Source of the DNA: Candidatus Tidjanibacter gallistercoris
GTDB lineage: Bacteria > Bacteroidota > Bacteroidia > Bacteroidales > Rikenellaceae
NCBI GenBank assembly: GCA_019114205.1
Contig: DXFY01000045.1
Coordinates: forward strand, 1-64,000
DNA length: 64,000 nt
Direction: 5' to 3'
Shown: positions 7,871 to 15,594 of the stretch, in pieces
Layout of the letters: each line of letters starts with the position of its first letter
Position numbering within the stretch: the stretch's first letter is position 1
Made by a program: the position numbers and the translations under genes
The notes under the pieces: generated by a model
The model's input: the letters and a program-made list of their open reading frames with translations, nothing else
What the model was told of the DNA's origin: nothing
Databases searched by the model: none

Positions 7871-9603
7871 AACCGACATTCCAGCGGAAGCTCACGCTCA
7901 GCTTCCTCGTCATATTCGTCATATTCACCGCCGGTGTGGTGGTATTCGAGCAGCGACAGGCACGGCGTTACCGTACCGAAGCGCTGGAGGAACGGCTCGA
8001 CGCCTATGCGGAGATGATACACGCATGCGCAGCGGGCAACGCTCCCGCGGGCGAAGACCTGCGGGCGCTGCTCCCCCTGCTGCCGAAAGAGCTGCGCCTG
8101 ACGGTCATCGGGGCCGACGGCACGGTCGTGTACGACAACCTCTTCGCCCGGCCGGGCGAACTCGACAACCATGCCGGACGGCCGGAAGTGGCCGGGGCAC
8201 GGCAGACGGGCGCCGCCTACGACATCCGCACTTCGGCTTCCAACCAGGTGCCGTACATCTATTACGCCAAATACTTCGGCAACGACTTCGTGCGCGTGGC
8301 GCTGCCTTACGACATCCGGGTGAAACACTTCCTCCAGCCCGACAACGGCTTCCTCTACTTCATCGTCCTCCTGTTCGCCGCAGGATTGCTCGTCATCCAC
8401 TACGTGGGGAGCCGGTTCGGCCGGTCGGTCAGACGGCTCCGGGACTTCGCGGCCAAGACGGACGAAGGCGACGCGGACATCAACATCGCCCGGTTCCCCG
8501 GCGACGAGCTGGGCGAAATCGGCCGCCGCATAGCCGGAAGCTACAAAAGTCTGAAAGAGAGCGAGCAAACGCTCGTCCGCGAACGCGAAAAGCTGCTTCA
8601 GCACGTGCACAGTTCGGCCGAAGGAGTGTGTTTCTTCCGGCCGGACTGCTCGGTAGAATTTTACAACGGCCTGTTCCTGCAATACATGAATACCATCAGC
8701 GACGTTGTGGTGAGCGACAACCCCGCCCTTCTGACGCTCGACGTATTCGAACCGGTCCGGCGCTTCCTCGCATCCGGGTCGGGCGAACAGTATTTCGAGA
8801 CGCACCTTCAGGACCAGGGCAGGGAGTTCCTGCTACGGGTGAACGTGTTCGACGACAAGAGCTTCGAGGTGGTATTCAACGACATCACCCGACAAGAAAA
8901 GACGCGCCGCCTCAAACAGGAAATGACCGGCAACATCGCGCACGAGTTGCGGACACCCGTCACAAGCATCCGCGGTTATCTCGAAACGGTGCTCGAAACA
9001 CCCCTGCCCCCCGAAAAGAAAGAGGACTTCATCCGCAAGGCCTACCGCCAGACGCTTTCCCTTTCGGAACTCATCCGCGACATGAGCCTGCTCACGAAAA
9101 TCGAGGATACGCCCGGTTCGTTCAATTTCGGCCGCGTGGAACTCCGGCCGGTCATCGGCCGGGTGGTGGCCGAACTCGAACCGGCGCTCCGGGCCAAACG
9201 CATCGTCTTCGACGACGAGCTGCCGGAAGGCCTCGCGGTAAACGGCAACGAAAACCTCCTCTACTCGGTATTCCGCAACCTGACCGACAACGTCATCAAC
9301 CACGCGGGCGAGGAGGTGCGCATCACCGTCTGCAAACGGGGCGAACGCAACGGCTACGTCTATATCTCGTTCGCCGACAACGGATGCGGCGTCGGAGACC
9401 GCAGCAAGCTGAACCGGCTTTTCGAACGGTTTTACCGCCTCGACGAGGGCCGCACGCGCGATGCGGGCGGTTCGGGACTCGGACTGTCGATTGTCAAAAA
9501 CATCGTCAGCCTGCACGGAGGTACCATCACCGTGAAGGAACGCCGCGAAGGAGGCCTCGAATTTCTTTTCAGCCTGCCGACAGCGAACGAAATCGTCCAA
9601 TGA
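7867..9603 (+). CDS. phoR: Sensor histidine kinase, PhoR-like
   Basis: A 578-residue membrane kinase. TM1 is about residues 8-28, followed by an extracytoplasmic sensing domain to about 158, TM2 (FIVLLFAAGLLVIHYVG), and a HAMP-like linker. A PAS-like segment leads to the HisKA domain, with phospho-acceptor His359 in NIAHELRTPV. The HATPase domain shows the N box NENLLYSVFRNLTDN and the G boxes DNGCGVGD and GSGLGLSIVKN. It is translationally coupled to phoB (ATGA overlap). Context supports a PhoR role, answering to PstSCAB-PhoU. E. coli PhoR lacks this large periplasmic domain, so it may sense something additional. I saw no obvious terminator after it. Confidence 0.88.
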   Translation: MKPTFQRKLTLSFLVIFVIFTAGVVVFEQRQARRYRTEALEERLDAYAEMIHACAAGNAPAGEDLRALLPLLPKELRLTVIGADGTVVYDNLFARPGELDNHAGRPEVAGARQTGAAYDIRTSASNQVPYIYYAKYFGNDFVRVALPYDIRVKHFLQPDNGFLYFIVLLFAAGLLVIHYVGSRFGRSVRRLRDFAAKTDEGDADINIARFPGDELGEIGRRIAGSYKSLKESEQTLVREREKLLQHVHSSAEGVCFFRPDCSVEFYNGLFLQYMNTISDVVVSDNPALLTLDVFEPVRRFLASGSGEQYFETHLQDQGREFLLRVNVFDDKSFEVVFNDITRQEKTRRLKQEMTGNIAHELRTPVTSIRGYLETVLETPLPPEKKEDFIRKAYRQTLSLSELIRDMSLLTKIEDTPGSFNFGRVELRPVIGRVVAELEPALRAKRIVFDDELPEGLAVNGNENLLYSVFRNLTDNVINHAGEEVRITVCKRGERNGYVYISFADNGCGVGDRSKLNRLFERFYRLDEGRTRDAGGSGLGLSIVKNIVSLHGGTITVKERREGGLEFLFSLPTANEIVQ

Positions 9604-9978
9604 CCAGGCAGGGCGGAAAAGCCGGATGACCGGCCTGCACACACAGCCGCAGGGAGGGACAACGGAACAACCGGACAAAGCCGAAACAAAAACGGCGACC
9701 GGCCCGCTCCGTCGCAATGCAGCCCCCGACACTAAAGGAGGAGATGCCGGGAACAGTATCTGTCCGGACGACTGCACACAGTTCCGGGCTTCGGCACAGC
9801 GCCCCGACGGAATGAACGGCACCTCGGACAAAAGCCTTCCTTCTCGTCCGTATCGGGCAGAAACAACCGGATGACCGAACCGTATCCATACGGGCAATCG
9901 GAAAGAGGAAATAACCGCAGCAACGGCCGACCGGCGAATACGGAAAGGGAAGCAGACGAAACTCCCCGAAAAATGCAC
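9604..9978. other. Intergenic region after phoR
   Basis: About 375 bases with no supported gene. The short ORFs in all frames have arginine/glycine/proline-rich translations typical of GC-rich noncoding DNA. No RNA signature was recognised. It separates the plus-strand Pho locus from a convergent minus-strand pair. Confidence 0.5.
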
Positions 9979-10004
9979 GGGCTGCCGGTTTTTGCCGGCA
10001 GCCC
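9979..10004 (-). terminator. Terminator of the VOC-protein operon
   Basis: GGGCTGCCGG (9979-9988) and CCGGCAGCCC (9995-10004) form a perfect 10-bp stem with a 6-base loop. Read on the minus strand the stem is followed by GTGCATTTTTC. It lies 30 bp beyond the stop of the minus-strand gene ending at 10034. Confidence 0.75.
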
Positions 10005-10033
10005 AATGTATGCGATGGCCGAGCCTGAAGAGG

Positions 10034-10501
10034 CTATGCGCCGAGCAGTTTCCGCAGGTCTCCGACCGACACGTCCATTCGGACGGATACCGCTTCCGGC
10101 GTCATTCCGGACGCGAGGAACCGGCGCGCGACCATGCGCATCGCTTCGCCCACCTCGACGAGGTGTCCGTCCGGGTCGTAAAACCGTACCACCCGTTGCC
10201 CCCAGGCGTGCTCGACCGGTTCCCCTAACCATTCAATGCGGAGGTAGCGTTTCAGCCGCTCCAGAAAGCCATCGAAATCCTCCTCCTCGAAATACAGTTC
10301 CATATTGCACGGCCTCGACAGCACGCACTCCTCCGGCAACCCGACGAGCCGGCCGAAATGCTGCTGTAAAACGAGACCGCAGGTGAAAGCCACGTCGATT
10401 CCGTAATCCTGCCACACCTCCAATCCGAACAACTCCTCATAAAACCTCCGCGCGGCGGCGATATCCGTCACCGACAAAACCGTACCGCCGTATCGCATCA
10501 T
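10034..10501 (-). CDS. VOC (glyoxalase/bleomycin-resistance) superfamily protein
   Basis: A 155-residue protein with the vicinal-oxygen-chelate fold: an opening strand and helix SVTDIAAARRFYEELFGLEV, a central ELYFEEEDFDGFLERL strand-helix, and the closing RVVRFYDPDGHLVEVGE typical of glyoxalase-like domains. About 35 C-terminal residues (ASGMTPEAVSVRMDVS) form a helical extension not seen in minimal VOC proteins. The metal-binding residues could include the Glu of ELYF and of VEVGE. The substrate cannot be told from sequence. It lies 12 bp downstream of the TIGR04076-like gene on the same strand, so the two are probably co-transcribed. Confidence 0.82.
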   Translation of the reverse strand: MMRYGGTVLSVTDIAAARRFYEELFGLEVWQDYGIDVAFTCGLVLQQHFGRLVGLPEECVLSRPCNMELYFEEEDFDGFLERLKRYLRIEWLGEPVEHAWGQRVVRFYDPDGHLVEVGEAMRMVARRFLASGMTPEAVSVRMDVSVGDLRKLLGA

Positions 10502-10513
10502 TTCGTTTCCGAA

Positions 10514-10861
10514 TCAATCGTGCACTTTCCCCGTATAAAAATTCGCACCGCCGAGCTTCCTTGCCGTCAGCCGGAAGCACACGCAGCCGTCCGGACATAC
10601 AAATTCCTTGACATACCGGCCGGTGCCGCCGACACGTTCCAAATCGCCGCCGCTGCGTACCGCCTCCATGACCGGGAACAGCACCGTCATCATCTTGGAA
10701 CAGATGCCCTCGCCCGCCGCATTGACCGGACAGCCGTAGGTACAGACATACCGGTCTCCGACCTCCTCCCCGTTGCGGCAATACCCTTCCGTACGGTCGC
10801 CGTGCAGGAATCCCGTCACCTCGATTTCAAACCCGTACTCTTCGTCAAACCATTTCTTCAT
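10514..10861 (-). CDS. TIGR04076-like small cysteine-rich protein
   Basis: A 115-residue protein starting at the ATG at 10861 (MKKWFDEEYGFEIEV); the longer ORF start lies in noncoding sequence. It has the TIGR04076 layout: an N-terminal strand with a GDRT turn, a central GICSKMMTVLFPVMEAV helix, and a closing VCPDGCVCFRLTA strand. It has seven cysteines. Molecular function is unknown for the family. It is probably transcribed with the VOC gene 12 bp downstream. Confidence 0.7.
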   Translation of the reverse strand: MKKWFDEEYGFEIEVTGFLHGDRTEGYCRNGEEVGDRYVCTYGCPVNAAGEGICSKMMTVLFPVMEAVRSGGDLERVGGTGRYVKEFVCPDGCVCFRLTARKLGGANFYTGKVHD

Positions 10862-10951
10862 ACTCGTTCCTGTCGCTATGCCCCACCGTTTCGCGCCCGA
10901 CGAAAGCCCCGCCGCACCGAGCGGGACGGCTCCCCGCACGGAAGGGGCATA

Positions 10952-11158
10952 TCACTCCTCTGGAAGTACTCCGGCCTCGTCGTAAACGGGCCTCTTCCCG
11001 ACTCCTGCCTCATCCAGCGCCTCAGGTATCCGTTCGTCCACAGGCACCTCTTCCGCCAGGTCGGCCGCAAAAGCCGTTTCATCGTTCGTGCCTTCCGCAA
11101 AATCGTTGTTGCCGGTGGAATCCACCGTCCGGTCCGACCGTATCCTAATCTCTGCCAT
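10952..11158 (-). CDS. Small acidic protein, hypothetical
   Basis: A 68-residue ORF (MAEIRIRSDRTVDSTGNN start). The translation is acidic, with a plausible amino-acid mix that differs from the Arg/Pro/Gly-rich shadow ORFs around it, so it may be a real gene. No family is recognised and no promoter consensus was found. It lies 90 bp upstream of the TIGR04076-like gene on the same strand and could lead that operon. Confidence 0.45.
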   Translation of the reverse strand: MAEIRIRSDRTVDSTGNNDFAEGTNDETAFAADLAEEVPVDERIPEALDEAGVGKRPVYDEAGVLPEE

Positions 11159-11344
11159 ACCGCTTCGTTTTAGTAATCCGTCCGGGCGGGCCGCCTCCGG
11201 CCAATCGCCGCAGGCAGGCGCCCCACCCGTACTTTCCTAACGGACAAAAACGATACCACGGAGGGAAGCCCCGAACGGGAACGGACGGAAAGAACGGCGG
11301 AACGCACGCTGCAACCATGCGCGGTGCGCACGCCGCGGAGGGGC

Positions 11345-12466
11345 TCAGCGCGTCTTCTGCGAAAAGAAGCCGGTCACCTTATAAGTATAACGTTCGTCCC
11401 TGCGACGGATGCGCCGCATCCACGTGCCGTACAGATAGCCGAGCCCGTAGCCGTACAGCTGGATGAACGATGTCCACACGGAAAGCCAGCCGATGCGGAT
11501 GCTCCGGTTGCGCAGCGACGAGTCCGCGAACCACAACAGCATGAGCGCTCCGAAGGGAATGCCGAACCACCACGGCGCATAGGCGATGCCGAACACGGTC
11601 AGCAGCAGCCCGCCCCATTGGACGGGAGTTCCGAGCAGCCACAGGGCAGTCACGCCGATACAGGCGAGCAGAAACCACGGACTCGCATACCATGCTGCGA
11701 GCAGCATCGCCAGGGAACCCGCCGTAAAGAGCGACGGCAGCGCATACAGCACCCTGCGCGAAGCGGGATGGCGCATATCGAGATTTACCCGTGCCGTACC
11801 GAAAACGAAAACCTGTTTGAAGAAAAGACGCATGCTCGTCCTTCTCTTGTGGCACACCTTCGCATCGGGCAGAAACCAAGCCTGCGCTCCTGTCGCTGCC
11901 ACACGCATGCTGAAATCGATATCTTCTCCGATGCGCATGTCGCTGAAACCGCCTACCCGCTCGAACAGCGGACGCGCAATGCCGAGGTTGAAACTGCGCG
12001 GGGAGAACTTCCCGATGCTGTGCCGGCTGCCGCGGATGCCGCCCGTCGTGAAAACGGAGGTCATCGAATAGCTGACCGCTCGCTGCAACGGGCTGAAATC
12101 GGGCGCCGCCATATCCGGACCGCCGTAGAACTCGATGCCGCGGGCCTCCACCTCCGCATATACGGTGGCGAAATAATCCGGCGGGACAATGCAGTCGGAA
12201 TCCATGATGACGAAAAAGTCGCCGTGCGCATGGGCCGCCCCCGTATTGCGGGCCGCCGCAGGGCCGCCGTTGGGCTGACGGACATAACAGATATCCAGCC
12301 GGTCGGCATACTCGCGGACCACCCTGTCCGAAGCGAGATGCGGCGCGGAACCGTCCTCGACGACGACCGTCTCGAAATCGCGCCGCGTCTGGCGCGTCAG
12401 CGAGTCGAGCAGCTCGCGCGTCTCCTGCGGCCGGTTGTACACGGGTATGATAAGCGATACGAACAT
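11345..12466 (-). CDS. Membrane-anchored family 2 glycosyltransferase
   Basis: A 373-residue protein. The GT-A domain (residues about 1-225) opens with SLIIPVYNRPQETRELL and carries the nucleotide-sugar/metal motif MDSDC near residue 88. The acceptor-side motif GEDIDFSMR provides the likely catalytic acid, and a QxxRW-like region appears as KRRTSMRLFFKQ. Three to four hydrophobic helices follow (about 240-330), then a basic tail. It probably transfers a sugar at the inner membrane during surface polysaccharide or glycolipid synthesis; donor and acceptor are unknown. It is a single gene with its own -7 element at 12492-12499. Confidence 0.88.
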   Translation of the reverse strand: MFVSLIIPVYNRPQETRELLDSLTRQTRRDFETVVVEDGSAPHLASDRVVREYADRLDICYVRQPNGGPAAARNTGAAHAHGDFFVIMDSDCIVPPDYFATVYAEVEARGIEFYGGPDMAAPDFSPLQRAVSYSMTSVFTTGGIRGSRHSIGKFSPRSFNLGIARPLFERVGGFSDMRIGEDIDFSMRVAATGAQAWFLPDAKVCHKRRTSMRLFFKQVFVFGTARVNLDMRHPASRRVLYALPSLFTAGSLAMLLAAWYASPWFLLACIGVTALWLLGTPVQWGGLLLTVFGIAYAPWWFGIPFGALMLLWFADSSLRNRSIRIGWLSVWTSFIQLYGYGLGYLYGTWMRRIRRRDERYTYKVTGFFSQKTR

Positions 12467-12491
12467 CCTGTTTCCTTTTTCGACTACGCTG

Positions 12492-12499
12492 CAAAGATA
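12492..12499 (-). promoter_or_regulatory. -7 element for the glycosyltransferase
   Basis: On the minus strand this reads TATCTTTG, a full match to TAnnTTTG, 25 bp before the glycosyltransferase ATG. No convincing -33 box was seen. Confidence 0.6.
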
Positions 12500-12934
12500 G
12501 GTTTATATTGGATGAAAAAGAACGGTTTCCGCCGAATGCGTTCCACCGGGAGTCCGGCAGGGCAACGCAGCCGAAGCGAACATGCGGTCCATCAGCGTCG
12601 AGTTGCGGCCGCGCCTGGCGCGTATCGCCTGCCTTACGACGGCAAGGCCCTTTCCCCGCCCGCAGGCGGACGAACGGCGGCAGGCGGACGACACGCATGC
12701 ATCCAACTGCCGGGTACCCGATACAACCGAACCGCACGGCTGCGAATGCCGTGCACAGGCTGTTAGGGACGCTGCACTATCCGGAGCGGACAGGTCGTCG
12801 CATCCGTCTGTCGCACCCGGTGCGAACGAGTACAGGCCGAAAGACGGCGCCGGAAAACAAAGCAGGACGCGGCGCTTCCTGCGGCATACCGTCGCCTTTC
12901 CCCGGCGGCGGCACACCCACGACCGCGCACGAAA
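12500..12934. other. Intergenic region without recognised genes
   Basis: Roughly 435 GC-rich bases between the glycosyltransferase promoter and the ferritin terminator. ORFs crossing it are extensions of shadows. No RNA or repeat was recognised. Confidence 0.45.
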
Positions 12935-12957
12935 GAAGGCGGCCCGAAGCCGCCTTC
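12935..12957 (-). terminator. Terminator of the bacterioferritin gene
   Basis: GAAGGCGGC and GCCGCCTTC form a perfect 9-bp stem around a 5-base loop. The minus-strand transcript continues with TTTCG. It is 23 bp after the ferritin stop. Confidence 0.7.
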
Positions 12958-12980
12958 CGCAAGACATGCCGCAAAAGAGA

Positions 12981-13475
12981 CTATTCCGCATGCTTGAGGT
13001 TGTCCACCACCTGAAGCGCAAGGTATTCCTTGCCGTACTCCCTGGAGTTCTCCATCTCCAGCCGGAACTGGTCCATGTGGTCCTCCTCCACGACGAGGAT
13101 ATCCTCGAACAGCTTGTGCGAACCGGCGTCGCCGATGGCGGCCGTCTCCTTCGACCACGCGTTGTAATCCTCGATGGTGCATTTTTCCAGTTCGCGCGCA
13201 TAATCGAGCATTTCAGGAACTTCCGTAATATGCTTCACGCCCTTCGCGAGCACCATCTTCACTTCGCCTTCGAGGAAAAGAATGCGTTCGGCGAATTCCT
13301 CGGCGTGCTTCATCTCCTGAATGGCGGTTCTTTTGAAATACTGCGCCAGCGGACGATATCCCTTGTCCTCGCAGATGAAATGGAAATACATGTACTGCAA
13401 CGATGCCGTGTTTTCTTCCGCGAGCGCATTGTTGAGCAGGTCGATACTGCGCTCATACTTTTTGTCGTTTGCCAT
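12981..13475 (-). CDS. bfr: Bacterioferritin-like ferritin
   Basis: A 164-residue four-helix iron-storage protein. The di-iron ligands expected for the family are visible: Glu in LAEENTASLQYMYFHF, the E..H pair in EMKHAEEFAER, and EExxH in VVEEDHMDQF, plus a Glu in the third helix. Length matches bacterioferritin (about 158 residues). It would oxidise Fe2+ and store it as ferric mineral in the cytoplasm. Whether it binds heme between subunits cannot be decided here (Met residues in helix B are candidates). It is a single gene with a terminator directly downstream. Confidence 0.88.
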   Translation of the reverse strand: MANDKKYERSIDLLNNALAEENTASLQYMYFHFICEDKGYRPLAQYFKRTAIQEMKHAEEFAERILFLEGEVKMVLAKGVKHITEVPEMLDYARELEKCTIEDYNAWSKETAAIGDAGSHKLFEDILVVEEDHMDQFRLEMENSREYGKEYLALQVVDNLKHAE

Positions 13476-13599
13476 AATCCTTAAAGTTTAAGTATGCTAT
13501 CCGGAAACAATCCGTATTACGAAAAGACAGCAAATTCCGTACCCGGCCGCACGCGGAAGGCAGCGGACCGCATTTTTCCGGCCTCCCGGCACATGTATT

Positions 13600-14322
13600 T
13601 CAGACCAGCTCGAAAGCGAGCCGGCACACGGCCTCTCCGCTGCCGTTGCGTATCTCGAAAAGGGGTTCGTCCGCACCGCATGCGAAGATGCGGAGCCGTT
13701 CGCCGTAATGCACCTCCCGGAGGAAATTGATGTCCGTCCGGGCGAATCGTTTCTCCCGCAGCACCTCCAACGGCAGCGTATCGACCACCCACTGTATGTA
13801 TTTCACGCTGTTGGCGTGGCAGTTGAAATCGAGGTCGCTGTACACCACGTCATGTTCGTACTCCCGTTCCGCATCGGGCGTCCCCAGCCTGCGCGGCAGG
13901 GCGGCCGGCAGGGGAAAATCCTGCGTCATCGAATCGCAGGCCCGCAGCGAGTGCAGGTCGAGCATGCGCCGGGCCGAAAGGTCCATCATGGCCCAGTTGG
14001 TGACCGCACACGCTGCGGGGGTTCCGTCCTCCCCGAACACTTCGAAATTACGGGTGGTCATGGCACGGGTGACGTCGCTCACCCACGTGGCAATCCTTAT
14101 GCGCTCGTACTCGGCAGGCATCCGCACCACTTCCAGCGCCATGCGCACGAGTACCCACGAAGCGTTGCGCATGTTGAGGTCGCGTACCCCGAAACCGCCC
14201 CGGTCGGCATCCTCGCCGGCCGTATGGAGTATGTAATCGGCGAGCGACATCAGCGTGGCCCGCTTCATGAAATCCGAATCGCGCGGTTCTATCCTGTAAT
14301 TATATTCCCTTTTCTTCTCCAT
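13600..14322 (-). CDS. Acyl-ACP thioesterase
   Basis: A 240-residue double hot-dog thioesterase of the FatA/FatB type found in bacteria. The first hot-dog domain covers about residues 5-135 (LADYILHTAGEDADRGGFGV then SWVLVRMALEV). The second begins near VYSDLDFNCHANSVKYIQW, where the Asn-x-His-x-Asn arrangement supplies catalytic residues. It releases fatty acids from acyl carrier protein and so affects chain length and free fatty-acid supply. It is a monocistronic gene divergent from the DUF2975 gene; a TTG-N20-TATCTTGG promoter sits about 75 bp upstream. Confidence 0.88.
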   Translation of the reverse strand: MEKKREYNYRIEPRDSDFMKRATLMSLADYILHTAGEDADRGGFGVRDLNMRNASWVLVRMALEVVRMPAEYERIRIATWVSDVTRAMTTRNFEVFGEDGTPAACAVTNWAMMDLSARRMLDLHSLRACDSMTQDFPLPAALPRRLGTPDAEREYEHDVVYSDLDFNCHANSVKYIQWVVDTLPLEVLREKRFARTDINFLREVHYGERLRIFACGADEPLFEIRNGSGEAVCRLAFELV

Positions 14323-14396
14323 AAAACTATAATAATTATTAACTTGCCGGAGTATTCAGAACCGTTCCGACACTCCGGAACGAATTCCGGCTCCCC

Positions 14397-14427
14397 CCAA
14401 GATACGCACAATCCCGCGAATCTGCAA
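14397..14427 (-). promoter_or_regulatory. Promoter of the thioesterase gene
   Basis: On the minus strand, TTG (14425-14427) is followed after 20 bp by TATCTTGG (14397-14404), one base off the TAnnTTTG consensus. Confidence 0.5.
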
Positions 14428-14473
14428 GGACGTATTACGGAAGGATGATAAGGTTAAAAATAAAAATATATCG

Positions 14474-14499
14474 AAAAACAATAAAAAACTATTGTTTTT
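14474..14499. promoter_or_regulatory. Operator-like inverted repeat over the DUF2975 promoter
   Basis: AAAAACAATA (14474-14483) and TATTGTTTTT (14490-14499) are perfect 10-bp inverted arms with a 6-bp spacer. The right arm covers the TTG -33 element at 14492-14494. A second dyad, AATAAC/GTTATT, lies at 14529-14548 between the promoter and the start codon. This placement fits autorepression by the XRE protein encoded in the same operon. Confidence 0.6.
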
Positions 14500-14521
14500 A
14501 CGGGAAAGAGCGCTATATTTG
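14492..14521 (+). promoter_or_regulatory. Promoter of the DUF2975/XRE operon
   Basis: TTG (14492-14494), a 19-bp spacer and TATATTTG (14514-14521) form a near-ideal Bacteroidota promoter, 32 bp before the DUF2975 start. Confidence 0.75.
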
Positions 14522-14553
14522 CATATCGAATAACGATAAATAGTTATTGAATC

Positions 14554-15258
14554 ATGAAGTCGAAGAAAATCATCCTGCGCCGCATCACCACGCTGTACGT
14601 CGTCTTCTTCGTGGTAATCGTCTTCGGAATCATCCAGACGGTCTCCCGGTTTTCGGGCGAAGACTTCAATACGGGACGGAACGATGCGCGGCGGATGGTG
14701 GCGGCCGAGAAGATGGAGGACGGTCGGAACGTGGAACTGCTTTACGAACTGCGGGTGGCCACCAGTACGACCGACTTCGACATCCCCATCTACCGCAACG
14801 ATGCCGACAACGTCACGCTTCGGGCCCGCCCGGCTCTGCTCGACCTGGTGGCGGTCATGCCCGACGGCGTATCGCTCGGCGGTTTCGCCTTCAACTCCTA
14901 CAGCATCACGTACGGCATTCTGGCCATGCTGATTTACGCCGCCATTTTCGTCATCCTGTTCGTCATCATCGGCTCGCTGCGGAAAAGCATCCGGAACGAC
15001 GACGTGTTCCGCAAATCGAACATAGCGCTCACACGCGCCATCGGCATACTGCTCATCGCCGCTTCGCTGCTCTTCTCGCTGATGAGCTGGCTCGAAGCAC
15101 GGGCGGCGGCCCCCTATTTCGCCGGCAGCCCCTATGCCATCAATACGGCATTCCCGTTCAATTTCGGGGAAATCATCATGGGGGTACTCATTTTCATCAT
15201 CGCGGAGATATTCTCCATCAGTTCGTCGCTCAGCGAGGAACAGAAACTCACCATCTGA
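14554..15258 (+). CDS. DUF2975 family membrane protein
   Basis: A 234-residue protein with four hydrophobic segments: about residues 12-28, 122-142, 157-175 and a last one in GEIIMGVLIFIIAEIFSIS. The long loop between the first and second is probably extracytoplasmic. Pattern and neighbourhood match DUF2975, a family of unknown role usually encoded directly before a small Cro-like XRE repressor, as here. Codon use resembles its neighbours. It may act as membrane partner or sensor for the regulator, but this is inference. Confidence 0.82.
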   Translation: MKSKKIILRRITTLYVVFFVVIVFGIIQTVSRFSGEDFNTGRNDARRMVAAEKMEDGRNVELLYELRVATSTTDFDIPIYRNDADNVTLRARPALLDLVAVMPDGVSLGGFAFNSYSITYGILAMLIYAAIFVILFVIIGSLRKSIRNDDVFRKSNIALTRAIGILLIAASLLFSLMSWLEARAAAPYFAGSPYAINTAFPFNFGEIIMGVLIFIIAEIFSISSSLSEEQKLTI

Positions 15259-15303
15259 CGGCAGGGAGGGAACAAACGGAAAAGCAAGAAGGGAAAAAGG
15301 GAA

Positions 15304-15549
15304 ATGGCGATTATAATCAACATAGACGTCATGATGGCCAAACGGAAGATGTCGCTAAACGAACTTTCCGAACGCGTCAACATCACCCAGGCCAACATGT
15401 CGATTCTGAAGACCGGCAAGGCGAAGGCCATCCGCATATCGACGCTCGACGCGATATGCCGGGTGCTGGAATGCCAGCCGGGAGACATCATCGAATACCG
15501 TCCGGACGAACCGCAGGACGAAACGGAGCGGGACGGGAAGATACGCTAA
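15304..15549 (+). CDS. Small XRE-family (Cro/YozG-like) transcriptional regulator
   Basis: An 81-residue DNA-binding protein made almost wholly of one helix-turn-helix domain: KMSLNELSERVNITQANMSILKTGKAKAIRISTLDAICRVL carries scaffold, turn and recognition helix. An acidic tail follows. The start MAIIINIDVMMAKRK is typical of YozG-like repressors paired with DUF2975. It lies 45 bp after the DUF2975 stop and is probably co-transcribed. The inverted repeat overlapping the operon promoter is the obvious candidate operator. Confidence 0.87.
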   Translation: MAIIINIDVMMAKRKMSLNELSERVNITQANMSILKTGKAKAIRISTLDAICRVLECQPGDIIEYRPDEPQDETERDGKIR

Positions 15550-15594
15550 CAGGACAACACGGATAATTCAATCAACTTTTTAAAAGTTTATTTT

